Position numbers and translations under genes: made by a program. Source: Streptomyces thinghirensis (GTDB lineage Bacteria > Actinomycetota > Actinomycetia > Streptomycetales > Streptomycetaceae). From it: a stretch of 64,000 bases of DNA. The notes beneath the pieces are model-generated. The model searched no databases. It saw nothing but the letters and a program-made list of their open reading frames with translations, and was not told the origin of the DNA. Shown piece after piece: positions 28,259 to 37,747 of this stretch. Where the stretch lies: NCBI GenBank assembly GCA_021502835.1, contig JAKFGP010000050.1:62001-126000 (forward strand). Reading direction: 5' to 3'. How positions within the stretch are numbered: the first letter of the stretch is position 1; each line of letters opens with the position of its first letter.

Positions 28259-28720
28259 GTGACGGAACAGCACTCCCAGCAGTTCGAACGGGGCACGGAC
28301 GGGCCGAAGGTCATCGTGGCCGGGGTGGACGGCTCCGACTCCTCGCTCCGGGCGGCGGCCTACGCAGGTGGTCTGGCCCGGCGGCAGCGCGCGCTGCTCG
28401 CCGTGGTGTACGTGCAGCCGGTGCTGGCGTCGGGCGCGGCGCTCGGGGCGCCGGTGGCGGAGACGACCGACGAGATCGCCGAGGACCTGGTGGCCCAGAT
28501 CCGGGAGGCGACCGAGCGGTCCAAGGGGATATTCGACGTGCGCTGGGAGTTCCACACCTTCCGCGGCGACCCCTACAACGGGCTGGTCAGGGCGGCCGAC
28601 GAGCTGAAGGCCGACGCCGTGGTGGTGGGCGTCTCCGAGCAGGCCGGACACCGGATCGTCGGTTCCGTCGCGGTGCGGCTGGTGAAGGCGGGGCGCTGGC
28701 CCGTGACAGTGGTGCCCTAG
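28259..28720 (+). CDS. Universal stress protein family (UspA)
   Basis: 153 residues, unbroken. GTG start at 28259. The Usp fold is seen in KVIVAGVDGSDSSLRAAAYA, ALLAVVYVQPVLASG, ELKADAVVVGVSEQAGHRIV and GSVAVRLVKAGRWPVTVVP. The ATP-binding G-x2-G-x9-G-S/T signature is partly altered (the loop reads GVSEQAGHRIVGSVAVR), so nucleotide binding is uncertain. No operon partner: the permease gene starts 140 bp downstream. Confidence 0.92.
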   Translation: MTEQHSQQFERGTDGPKVIVAGVDGSDSSLRAAAYAGGLARRQRALLAVVYVQPVLASGAALGAPVAETTDEIAEDLVAQIREATERSKGIFDVRWEFHTFRGDPYNGLVRAADELKADAVVVGVSEQAGHRIVGSVAVRLVKAGRWPVTVVP

Positions 28721-28860
28721 GGGCGTCGTTCGGATCTTGCCGGGGTCGCGGGGCCTGGCACCGGCGGGTGCGACGCGTGCGTCGTGGCTTCCGTCGCGGG
28801 CGTGTGTGAGTCATCATGATCCACCGTCAGCCGTTTGCCATTCACAAAGAGGTGAGGCGT

Positions 28861-30274
28861 GTGGCCGGGTTCCGCATGGGCGAGGGCGTTCTCCGCCGCA
28901 AACCCATCGAGCACATCGAGGACACCGAGGGCGGGGAGGGCACCGGCCTGCAGCGGACGCTGGGGTTGTGGCAGCTGACCGCGATCGGCGTGGGCGGCAT
29001 CATCGGGGCGGGCATCTTCACCCTGGCCGGCACGGTCGCCAACGGCACGGCGGGACCGGCGGTCCTCGTCTCCTTCCTCATCGCCGGCGTCGCGAGCGCG
29101 GCGGCGGCGCTGTCGTACGCCGAGTTCGCCGGGATGATCCCGAAGGCGGGTTCCGCCTACACCTACGGTTACGCGGTCCTCGGTGAGCTGGCGGGCTGGT
29201 TCATCGGCTGGGACCTGCTCCTGGAGTACACGGCGATCGTGGCGGTCGTGGCGATCGGCATCTCGGGCTACTTCAGCTTCCTGGTGGGCGAGATGGGCGC
29301 CGACATCCCGAGCTGGATGCTGGGCGCGCCGGGCACCGGTGACGGTCACCGGGTCGACCTGTTCGCCGCGCTGCTCTGCCTGCTCATCGCGTACCTGCTG
29401 AACCTGGGAATCAAGAACGCGGCCCGCTTCGAGATGGTCGTGGTCGTGCTGAAGGTCCTGGTGGTGCTGCTGGTGATCGCGGTCGGCGTCTTCCACATCG
29501 ACACCTCGAACTACAACCCGTTCTTCCCGTACGGGGTCGGCGGCGCGTTCACGGGCGCGGCGACGGTGTTCTTCGCGGTCTTCGGCTACGACGCCATGTC
29601 GACGGCGGCCGAGGAGTCGAAGGACGCCCAGCGGCACATGCCGAAGGCGATCATCTACTCGCTGGTGATCTCGATGGTGCTGTACGTGGCCGCCTGCCTG
29701 GTGCTGACCGGCATGCAGAACTACAGGAGCATCGACCCGGAGAGCGGCTTCTCGACGGCGTTCGAGTCGGTGGGGCTGAGTTCCCTGGCCGACGTCATCG
29801 CGGTGGGCGCCATCATCGGCATCCCTCACCGTGATGTTCACCTTCATGCTGGGCGTCACCCGCGTGTGGTTCTCGATGTCGCGCGACGGGCTGCTGCCCA
29901 AGTGGTTCGCGAAACCCACCCGACGCGGCACGTGCCGACCCGGGTCACCTGGATCGTCGGGTTCGCGTCGGCCGCGATCGCCGGGTTCCTGCCGATCGGC
30001 GAGGCGGCCGAGCTGACCAACATCGGCATCCTGCTGGCGTTCGTGGTGGTGTGCGCGGCGGTGATCGTGCTGCGCTACCGGCAGCCGGACCTGCCGCGCA
30101 CCTTCCGCACGCCGTTCATGCCGTTCGTCCCCGCCCTGGGGATCGTCTTCTCGATCTGGCTGATCACGTTTCTGCAGTGGCAGACGTGGGCGCGGTTCGC
30201 CGTGTGGTTCGCGCTCGGGCTGGTGATCTACTTCGGGTACTCGTACCCGGAAGTCGGAGCTGGCGCGCCGTTAG
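28861..30274 (+). CDS. APC superfamily amino acid permease
   Basis: About 471 residues with roughly 12 membrane helices. Start GTG 28861, 4 bases after GAGGTGAG; an upstream in-frame ATG at 28816 lacks a good site. Landmarks: LWQLTAIGVGGIIGAGIFTL, GPAVLVSFLIAGVASAAAAL, SYAEFAGMIPKAGSAYTYGY, GWFIGWDLLLEYTAIVAVVA, FFAVFGYDAMSTAAEESKD and RTFRTPFMPFVPALGIVFS. The sequence fits the cationic/general amino-acid (CAT-like, TC 2.A.3.3) branch; the substrate is unproven. Two indels near 29823 and 29922 and one near 30247, after which the product ends YSYRKSELARR with TAG at 30272-30274. Confidence 0.92.
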
Positions 30275-30279
30275 CCGGC

Positions 30280-31441
30280 CTACTCCCCCATCACCAGTCC
30301 GTCCTCGGCCGCGCCCCGGCTGAGCACGACGTCGCGGATCCGGTCGCGCACGGCACGCAGGTCGGCGCCCTGCTCCAGCGCGCGGTTGAGGTTCACCACC
30401 CCGGCCGGCGTCCACGTCGAACAGCTGCGGGACGAACTCGGCCCGGGTCACCCGCCAGCGTTCACCGGGCCGGGCGGGCGGGGCGAAGGTGAAGCGGCCG
30501 ATGGACGACTGGTTGCCGCGCGGGTCGCGGGCACCCTCGTCGTTGATCATCTCGCCCGCGATCTGGTCGCCCATCCCGTAGATCACCCAGGTGCCGTTGA
30601 CCTTCTCGTACGCCTGCGGGACGTGGGCGTGGGTGCCGAGGATCAGGTCGATGTCGGGGCGGTCGCCGGTCCGGGCGGCGGTCAGGCTCCGGGCCAGGGT
30701 CAACTGGTCCTGGTCGGGCTCGTCCTGCCATTCGGTGCCCCAGTGCAGGGGACACGACGACGATGTCCGCGCCGGCTTCCCGGGCGGCCCGGGAGTCCGT
30801 GACGATCCGCTCCTCGTCGATCATGCCGACCGCCCAGGGCTGCTCCTCGAGAATCGGGTGGCCGTTGGTGTGCAGGGTGTAGGCGAGGTGGGCGACGTCG
30901 GCGCGGCCTGCGCGCAGGACCGTCGTGGTGCGCGCCTCGGCCTCGGTGCGTGCCGTACCGGCGTGCCGTACACCGGCGCGGTCGAGGGCGTCCAGGGTGC
31001 GGCGGATACCGTCGGCGCCGTCGTCGACGCTGTGGTTGGAGGCGGTGGAGCAGCCGTCGTAGCCGGTGGCGGCCAGCGCCTCGGCCGCCTGGGGCGGGGA
31101 CGAAGAGGGGTAGCCGCTGTAGTCGCCGTTCGCGCGCCGTACACGGTCTCCATGTGGCACAGGGCGAGGTCGGCGCGCGAGACGACCGGTTCGGCGCCGG
31201 CCAGCATGGGGCGGAAGTCGTAGCCGGTGCCGCCCGCGTCGAAGCGGGCCCGTTCGATGATCGAGTCGTGCGGCAGTACGTCGCCGGAGGCGACCAGGGT
31301 GAAGACGCCGGTGTCCGCGGCGGACGGGGCCGGGGCCGGCCAGTTTCGGCGGTTCGTGAGTCGCGGGCCTGGCAGGCCCGCGCCCACCGTGAGAAGGCGC
31401 GGTCAGGGCCAGGAGGCCACCTGCCGACTGCGTGTGATCAT
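30280..31441 (-). CDS. CapA family protein (PGA_cap phosphoesterase-like)
   Basis: About 387 residues, secreted. It begins MITRSRQVASWPL with a hydrophobic signal region, then FTLVASGDVLPHDSIIERAR, MLAGAEPVVSRADLALCHME, TGYDGCSTASNHSVDDGADG, VVVSLHWGTEWQ-like, DLILGTHAHVPQAYEKVNGT and WVIYGMGDQIAGEM. This is the calcineurin-like fold of the poly-gamma-glutamate capsule protein CapA, which is also widespread in non-capsulated actinobacteria with unknown function. Stop TAG 30280-30282, five bases from the convergent permease stop. Frameshifts near 31390, 31150, 30750 and 30410. Confidence 0.88.
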
Positions 31442-31484
31442 CCGTTCACTCCGCTGGGGTCGCACACACCGATGAATAGTCACA

Positions 31485-31504
31485 TTTACCCACAAATAGG
31501 TAAT
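31485..31504. promoter_or_regulatory. AT-rich inverted repeat upstream of capA-like gene
   Basis: TTACC-N8-GGTAA within an unusually AT-rich stretch, 45-62 bp before the capA-like start and 190 bp before the ECF sigma gene. Plausible promoter/operator; the regulator is unknown. Confidence 0.35.
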
Positions 31505-31695
31505 GAGTCTCACGGCGTCCCAGGCGGCTCCGACACGCCCATTAGCCCGTCCGGCGTGCGCGAACGGGGTGCTCCGGCCGGTCGAACGGGGGGCGCCGAC
31601 CGTTCGTCGAACCGTTCGTCGACGCGATCGACCGTCCGTCGCACACCCGTGCGCGTGCCCTGTCCCCGGGCGGCGGCCTGCGGTGCCATACGGCC

Positions 31696-32251
31696 ATGAC
31701 GGCCGGAATCACCCTGACGGACAGAACGAACGGGACGACCGCCGAGCACGAGCTCGCCGCACTGCAGCGCGAGCACGGCCGGCCGCTCTTCGCGTTGCTG
31801 CTGCGGCTCAGCGACGGCGACCGACAACGCGCCGAAGACCTCGTGCAGGAGACCCTGGTCCGCGCCTGGCAGCATCCGAGGCGCTGCGCGCCGACGACTT
31901 CGACTCCGTACGGCCCTGGCTGCTCACCGTGGCCCGGCGACTCGCGATCGAGCGCGCCGGGCCCGGCAGGCGCGGCCCGCGGAGGTCGGCGACGCCGTGC
32001 TGGAGAACGCGCGGGTCTGTGCCGATCACGCCGAACGGGCGCGGCGGCCCTGGATGTGCGCGAGGCTGTGAAGACACTTCACTCCGGAGCACCGTGAAGT
32101 CCTGGTGCTGGTGTACTTCCAGGGGGCGAGTGTGGCGGAAGACGCGGCAGCCCTGGAGCATCCGCCCGGTACCGTGAAGTCCGCGCGTACTACGCGCTGC
32201 AGGCGAGCCCTGCGCAGGGTGCTACCGGGATACGCCGCCGACCTGCGGTGA
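31696..32251 (+). CDS. ECF-type RNA polymerase sigma factor
   Basis: About 185 residues. Region 2 is seen in ELAALQREHGRPLFALLLRL, RQRAEDLVQETLVRAWQHPE, LRADDFDSVRPWLLTVARRL and AIE. Region 4 after correction reads PEHREVLVLVYFQGASVAEA, LEHPPGTVKSRAYYALRALR and RVLPGYAADLR, stop TGA 32249-32251. ATG 31696 lies at the end of a 254-bp non-coding region with short direct repeats (ACCGTTCGTCGA). Frameshifts near 31878, 31955-32040, 32080 and 32190. A zinc-finger anti-sigma candidate follows at 33127, with one unknown gene between. Confidence 0.88.
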
Positions 32252-32396
32252 AACCGACCGTATGGTCAAACCTCCGTAAAGCGCCTTGCCCAGGACCCCG
32301 GTTGAGTAATCGGCTACGTCCTCATCCATGTTCCGGACGGGGGCCCATGACCCGGGTCAAGGCGACGCGTACGCACCGGAAGGAAGGCAGGAAGGG

Positions 32397-32908
32397 ATGC
32401 TGCACCGGGTCAGAGGCACGGACGGCACCGGTGGGGGCGAACTGACCGTTCCCATGGCGTGGTTGTACGCCGAGTACATCGCCGACGAGTTGCTGCGGAC
32501 CGGCGACCTGATGCCGCCGACGTCCTTCGAGTTCCGCGCCGGGCGCGACGTACCTGGCGCTGACCGTCTTCCTGTCCGACACCGACGACGAGCTGGTCGG
32601 CATCCGGGTCATCACCCGGCTGGAGACCTGGCTGTCGCCGGCCGCGTACGACCAGCCGTGGCACGAGTGGGTGCGGGTGCGGCTGGCCGAGGTCACGGCC
32701 GACACGATCGCCGCCGGCCGGCGCTCGCCGGACCTGGAGCTGGCGCGGGACGCCTGGCGCTGGCTCCAGGACACCGAGCTGCTCGCCCCGGACCTGAACG
32801 CGGTCCCGGGCGGGGGCGGTGACCGGGGAGGACGAGGGGCCGAAGGTGTGACCCCGGCGTTGGCAGCTGGGGCTGCCGCTCAGCCACCTGGCCATCCATC
32901 TCTTCTAG
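32397..32908 (+). CDS. Conserved hypothetical protein
   Basis: About 165-170 residues, soluble, no recognised domain. ATG at 32397 follows GGAAGGCAGGAAGGG. The reading includes MLHRVRGTDGTGGGELTVPM, AWLYAEYIADELLRTGDLMP, PTSFEFRAGRDV, LALTVFLSDTDDELVGIRVI, TRLETWLSPAAYDQPWHEWV and RDAWRWLQDTELLAPDLNAV. The end is uncertain: a TGA at 32849-32851 fits one correction, while a second correction gives a plausible tail RWQLGLPLSHLAIHLF with TAG at 32906-32908, which I prefer. Frameshifts near 32550 and 32815. It lies between the ECF sigma and anti-sigma genes. Confidence 0.65.
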
Positions 32909-33126
32909 GGACGGGCAGGGGACGGGCCGGTTTCGGGGACCCGGCCGGTTTCCCGAACTTCTCCTCGGACGGACCAATCCACGGGCCCGACCGCTCCGAA
33001 CCCCTTGGTTGCGATTCTGCCCGTGGCTGGAGTGATTCGGCTGTCCGGGGTGCGTACGGGTGGGGAGCGGGGGTGACCCACCCCGCAACGGCACGAGGAA
33101 TCGGCACGAGGTCCCTGAAAGGCATC

Positions 33127-33728
33127 GTGACGTCGGCGCCTCACGCGCTCGGCGTGCTGGACGAGGCGGAAGCATTCCGCTTCGAGGACCACCTCGTGGA
33201 GTGCCCCACGGTGCACGGCGCGGGTGACCGAATTCGGCCCCGCCACCCGCCAGTTGATGCTGGTAATTGGCGGGCGACCCCCCCCGTCGACTGCTCGTGC
33301 TGTCCGGGTGACCACGCGCCGGAGGGCCGGCCGCAGGCGGAGTGCTGTACGCCGTGGCCGCCGCCGTGGGGCCGTGCGCCGTGGCCGGTCCCGGCGTCGT
33401 CATCTACGCGGGACAGGCCGACCCGGCGGTGCGGATCACCGCGACCGACGAGCGGTCGGGGCATGGGCGCGGGTCATCACCGAGGACGAGGCCTGGGGCA
33501 CCGATGTGAGTCGAGGTCAAGGACGGGGCGGGGGCCGCGCTCTGCCGCCTGGTCGCCGTCGGATTCGACGGCACGGAGCAGACGGTCACGAGTTGGAACG
33601 TCCCCGGGCCGACGCCCGGCCGAACACCATGCACGGCGGGGCCGCCTGCATCCCGACCAGATTGCCCGCTACGAGGTGCGCACACGCGCGGGCACGGGGA
33701 ACATCTGGTGACGCTTCCCACCGGCTGA
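33127..33728 (+). CDS. Zinc-finger (ZAS) anti-sigma factor, membrane-anchored
   Basis: About 200 residues. GTG 33127 after AAAGG. The N-terminal EAEAFRFEDHLVECPT plus the shifted next codons give the H-x3-C-x2-C zinc anti-sigma motif. A single hydrophobic helix follows (around VLYAVAAAV..VVIYAGQ, 33340-33420), then an extracytoplasmic domain (ADPAVRITATDERSGAWARV, ITEDEAWGTDV, VAVGFDGTEQTVTSWNVPG, AACIPDQIARYEVRTRAG) ending HLVTLPTG, stop TGA 33726-33728. It likely holds the ECF sigma factor encoded at 31696. Indels near 33212, 33262-33290, 33335-33420, 33513, 33610 and 33700. It converges with the SigF-like gene, 10 bp away. Confidence 0.75.
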
Positions 33729-33738
33729 GTGGTCACCG

Positions 33739-34556
33739 TCAGTCGAGCGTCTCGCGCCGCAGCCGGGCGGGTCTGGCCGAGCAGCCGGGCGACGTGCATC
33801 TGGGAGATGCCTGCGTTCCGCGATGCGGCTCTGCGACCAGTCCTCGAAGAAGCGCAGGTAGAGGATGGCGCGTTCACGCGACCGGCAGCCGGCGCACCGC
33901 CTCCTTGACGCTCTCCGGTCGACCACCAGCTGGGAAGGCGTGGTCCGGCTCCCCGAGGAAGTCCGCCGGGCTCGGCCCGTCACCGTCCGCGCCGCCGCTG
34001 CCCGGCGTCGAGGGACAGGGCGCGGCTAGCTCTCGAGCGCCTCCAGTCCGTCGCGGGACCTGTTGCTCGGACAGCCCGGTGTGCTGCCGGGCCAGATCGT
34101 CGACGGTGGGGCACGCGCCGCGGGGCCGAGGGCCAGTTCCATACGCGGCCCGCACGCGGTTGCTGGGAGTTCCTGGACGCGGGCGCGGCGACCGGACGTC
34201 CCAGGTGCGGTCGCGGAAGTGCCGCCGCAGTTCCCCGCGGATGGTGGGTATCGCGAACGGCTCGAACGGCCCCCTGGCCGGGTCGTACCGGCGGATCGCC
34301 TTGAGCAGTCCCAGGGCGGCGACCTGGCGCAGGTCCTCGGTGCTCTCGCCCTTGTCACGGAAGCGGGAGGCCAGTCGGTGGGCCATGGGCAGCCAGGCCC
34401 GGGTCAGCTCGTCCCGCAGCCGCTCCTTCTCCGGGCCCGTCGTCCAGCACGGCGAGACGGGCGAAAGGCGCTGGTGACGGCGTCCGGGGTGTCGGGCGCG
34501 GGGCGCCGGACGGCGGCCGCGGTGGGGTGCGGGCGTGTGGCGACATGGGTCGGCAT
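33739..34556 (-). CDS. SigB/SigF/SigG-family RNA polymerase sigma factor
   Basis: Stress/development-type sigma factor, about 272 residues. It starts MPTHVATRPHPTAAAVRRP; regions 2-4 read WLPMAHRLASRFRDKGESTE, DLRQVAALGLLKAIRRYDPA, FEPFAIPTIRGELRRHFRDR, RVQELRNRVRAAYGELALG-like, TVDDLARHTGLSEQQVRDGL, RERAILYLRFFEDWSQSRIA and GISQMHVARLLGQTRARLRR, ending ETLD. ATG 34556 after GAGGA. Such sigma factors are controlled by anti-sigma kinases and SpoIIE-type phosphatases; a SpoIIE-domain protein is encoded 1 kb upstream (35600-37689), though a link is only suggested. Frameshifts near 34440, 34190, 34145, 34060, 34025, 33940, 33905 and 33815. Confidence 0.87.
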
Positions 34557-34689
34557 ACGGCGGGGTTCCTCACTGTGGGCTCGGTCACGCTCTCTCCGAC
34601 CTTCTCTGCCCATGCACCCCTTGGCCGCATTCGGGACTTTCGTCCTTAACTGTGCGGAACCATAGCTTTTCTTGCTGAACCGGGCGGCG

Positions 34690-35559
34690 CTACTTGAGCA
34701 GCCGGGACAGCCTCCGGTCCGCCAGCGGCTTGCCGCCGGTCTGGCAGGTCGGGCAGTACTGGAGCGAGGAGTCGCTGAAGGAGACCTCGCGAACGGTGTC
34801 GCCGCACACTCGGGCAGGGTTCGCCGGTGCGGCCGTGCACGCCGCAGCCCGCTCTTCTTCTCGGCCTTGAGCCGGCCGGCGGCGATGCCCCGGGAGCGTT
34901 CCCCCCCACCGCCTCGGTGAGCGTGCCGCGCAGGGCGGCGGCTAACCGTGCGGTCTCCTCGTCGGTGAGCGACGCGGCCAGTTTGAAGGGGGACATCCTC
35001 GCCGCGTGCAGGATCTCGTCGCTGTACGCGTTTCCCACGCCGCGATCAGGCTCTGGTCGCGCAGGGCGCCCTTGAGCTGCCGCCGCTCGCCTTCGAGGAG
35101 AGCGGGCGAAACGCGCCTCGTCGAAGTCGTCGGCGAGCGGGTCGGGGCCGAGCCGGGCCACGCCGGGCACCTGCCGCGGGTCGGCTACGACGTACACGGC
35201 GAGCCGCCTGCGTGCCCGCCTCCGTCGGAATCGAAGCCGGCGCCGGTCTCCAGGGCGACGCGCGGGGCGAGCGGGCCCTTGCCGGGGCGGGGGAAGGCCG
35301 CCGGGGAGGCTGTCCTTCCAGTGCAGCCAGCCCGCGCGGGCCAGATGGGTCACCAGATGCGGGCCGTCGGCGGTCTCCACGTCGAGGAACTTGCCGTGGC
35401 GGTGCACGCGGTCACCTGCTGGCCCTCCAGGGCGGTGAGCGGAGGGGTCGTACGTCTTCAGGACGCTGATCGCCACGGGCAGGACGCGGACGATCTCTCG
35501 GCCGGTGGTGCTCGGTCAGGAAGTCCCTGGAGCGCCTCGACCTCGGGCAGTTCGGGCAT
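34690..35559 (-). CDS. Fpg/Nei family DNA glycosylase
   Basis: Base-excision repair enzyme for oxidised bases, about 289 residues. It starts MPELPEVEALQ, with the catalytic Pro2 and Glu3 after Met removal; then AVHRHGKFLDVETADGPHLV, THLARAGWLHWKDSLPGGL, RLAVYVVADPRQVPGVARLG, IAGVGNAYSDEILHAARMSP (helix-two-turn-helix) and a C-terminal zinc finger with CPVCGDTV and QYCPTCQTGGKPLADRRLSR, ending LLK. The Lys of beta-hairpin Fpg (about residue 57) is present in GKFLD. Stop TAG 34690-34692. Frameshifts near 35510, 35430, 35300, 35235, 35105, 35045, 34905 and 34815. Confidence 0.93.
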
Positions 35560-35599
35560 ACGTCCAGAGTGCCACCGGGGACCGACGGTGCCAGTGGGC

Positions 35600-37689
35600 T
35601 CAGCCCGCGCGGTGGGACACCACGAACTCGGACCACCGCACTTGCCGCCGCCGCGCCCTACCACGCCCCCACTCGTCGGCGAGGGTCTCGACCAGGAGCA
35701 GCCCGCGCCCGGAGACACCGGCGTCCCCGGCGTCGCGGCGGCGCGGCAGGGCGCTGGAGGAGTCCTCGACCTCGACCCGGCAGCCGGCGGTCGGTGCCGG
35801 TGAGCAGCCGCAGGGTGACGACGGCGGACCCCTCGGTGTGCGCGAGGGCGTTGGTGACCAGTTCGTCGGCGACCAGCTCGATCTGTCGCTCTGGCCGCGG
35901 CGCCCCGAGGCGCGGACGGCGGCGCGGATCATGTGCCGGGCCTCGGTTGGGGCCTCGGGGTCGCCCGGGGCACGTGCTGCTGGAGCCGGCCGAAGGTCCG
36001 GGGGTGTTCACCCCGTGGCGGCGCAGCAGGAGCAGCGCCACGTCGTCGTCGCCGCCGCGCTCCTCGGCCACGTCGATGAGCCGGTCGGCCAGGTCCCGGA
36101 CGTCCTGCGGGCCGGAGGCGACCAGCGCCGTGAGCACTTCTATCCCCTCGTCGAGGTCGGCGCCGGGCTGCTCGACCAGGCCGTCGGTGCACAGCAGCAG
36201 GGTGTTGCCCGGGTCCAGCTCGACGGTGGAGACCGGGTAGGCGAGGCGCCCGAACTCGGCGGACAGACCGAGCGGCAGCCCGCCCTCGACGGGGACGCGG
36301 CGGCAGGTCCTGTCGTCGCGCCGCAGCAGGGGGTCGATGTGCCCGGCGCGGACCACCTGGACCACTCCGGTGCCCAGGTCGGCCTCCGCGTACAGGCAGG
36401 TGGCGAAGCGGTCGGTGTCGAGTTCGTGGAGGAAGACGGAGGCCCGTGCCATCACCGTGGCCGGGGGTGGCCCTCGGCGGCGTAGGCGCGCAGCACGATG
36501 CGCAGCTGGCCCCATGACGGCGGCGGCGTGCGTGTCGTGGCCCTGGACGTCGCCGATGACGGCGCCCACCCGCCCGCCGGGCAGCGGGATCAGGTCGTAC
36601 CAGTCACCGCCGATGTCGCGCCCGAGGGAACCACCGATGGTGGCCGCGCGGTAGCGGACGGCGACGTCGCAGCCGGGGACGCTGGGGATGCTGCGCGGAA
36701 GCATGGCCTGCTGGAGGCCCTCGGCGAGGTCCATCTCCTGCTCGTAGAGCATGGCCCGCTGCAGGCTCTGCGCGATGCCGCTGCCCAGCGCCACGAGTAC
36801 GTTGCGGTCCTCCGCGGAGAAGCCGCGCCGGTCGCTGTAGAGCAGCCCGATCGCGCCGATCGGCCGGGCCTGGGCGATCAGCGGCAGGTAGGCGGCCGCG
36901 GTGATGTTCAGGTGGGTGATGCTCTGCCACAGGAGGGGTAGCGCGCCGCGAACTCCTCCGGCGACTCGATGAAGCGGGGACTGAGGGTCCGTACGGCCTC
37001 GCTCATCAGGTACGGCTCGTCGATCCGGGTGACGCGGGTGCCCGGGACGAAGCTGTTGTCGGGGCCGTCGGCGACCAGCCGGATGCGGCCGGCCTCGACC
37101 AGACCCATCACGAGGCTGGTGGCGCCCAGGCGGGTGAGGCCGTGGGTGTCCCGCTAGGACCTCGATGACGTCGTCCACCGTACGGGCGTGCGCGAGGGCG
37201 GCCGTGGCGAGCTGGACGACGTTGGTGGGCCGGCGGCGGGCCTCGTCCTGCGCGGCCTGCTCGCGGCGGGCCTCGATGTCGCCGACCTCCTGGGTGGCGT
37301 CACGGACGATGCCGATGATCCGGCGGGGGCGGCCGGTCTCGTCGCGGCGGATGTAGCCCTGGGTGCGGGTCCAGCGCAGGGTGCCGTCGCGGCAGCGCAG
37401 CCGGAAGTAGGTGCCGTAGTTCTCGCTGCCGTCCTTCATGGCCTGGGCGACCAGGGCGTCCAGGCGGTGACCCTCGGCGGTGGGTACGCGCACCGACAGC
37501 GACTCGGGGCGCCCGTCGTACTCCTCCCGGGCGCAGGTCGAACACCTCGTAGGCCTGGGCGTCCATGTGGAACAGTCCCGTGTCCAGGTCCCAGTCGAAG
37601 CTGCCCATGCGGTTGAGCGCCAGGATCGGGTCCGGGTGGGCGGGCCAGTCGTCCGGGAGTGACAGGGCACTCGCACCCCGATCAGCCAT
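35600..37689 (-). CDS. PAS-GAF-SpoIIE phosphatase with HATPase domain
   Basis: Multidomain regulator, about 696 residues. PAS (about 20-140: LALNRMGSFDWDLDTGLFHM, FRLRCRDGTLRWTRTQGYIR, RRIIGIVRDATQEV), GAF (about 165-330: SITHLNITAAAYLPLIAQAR, PIGAIGLLYSDRRGFSAEDR), SpoIIE PP2C (about 345-560: EGLQQAMLPRSIPSVPGCDV, GRDIGGDWYDLIPLPGGRVG, AVIGDVQGHDTHAAAVMG, LLLCTDGLVEQPGADLDEGI) and a C-terminal HATPase_c_2 kinase-like domain (VADELVTNALAHTEG, GRGLLLVETLADEWG). Such proteins reset anti-sigma antagonists; the target here is unknown. ATG 37689 after AAGGTGGG. Shifts near 37535, 37155, 36935, 36515, 36470, 35985, 35965, 35895, 35790 and 35660. Confidence 0.92.
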
Positions 37690-37747
37690 GGGCCCCACCT
37701 TGCCAGGATTTGCCTGATTCTTCGACTTGTTCGGCTTCTTCGCGCTG

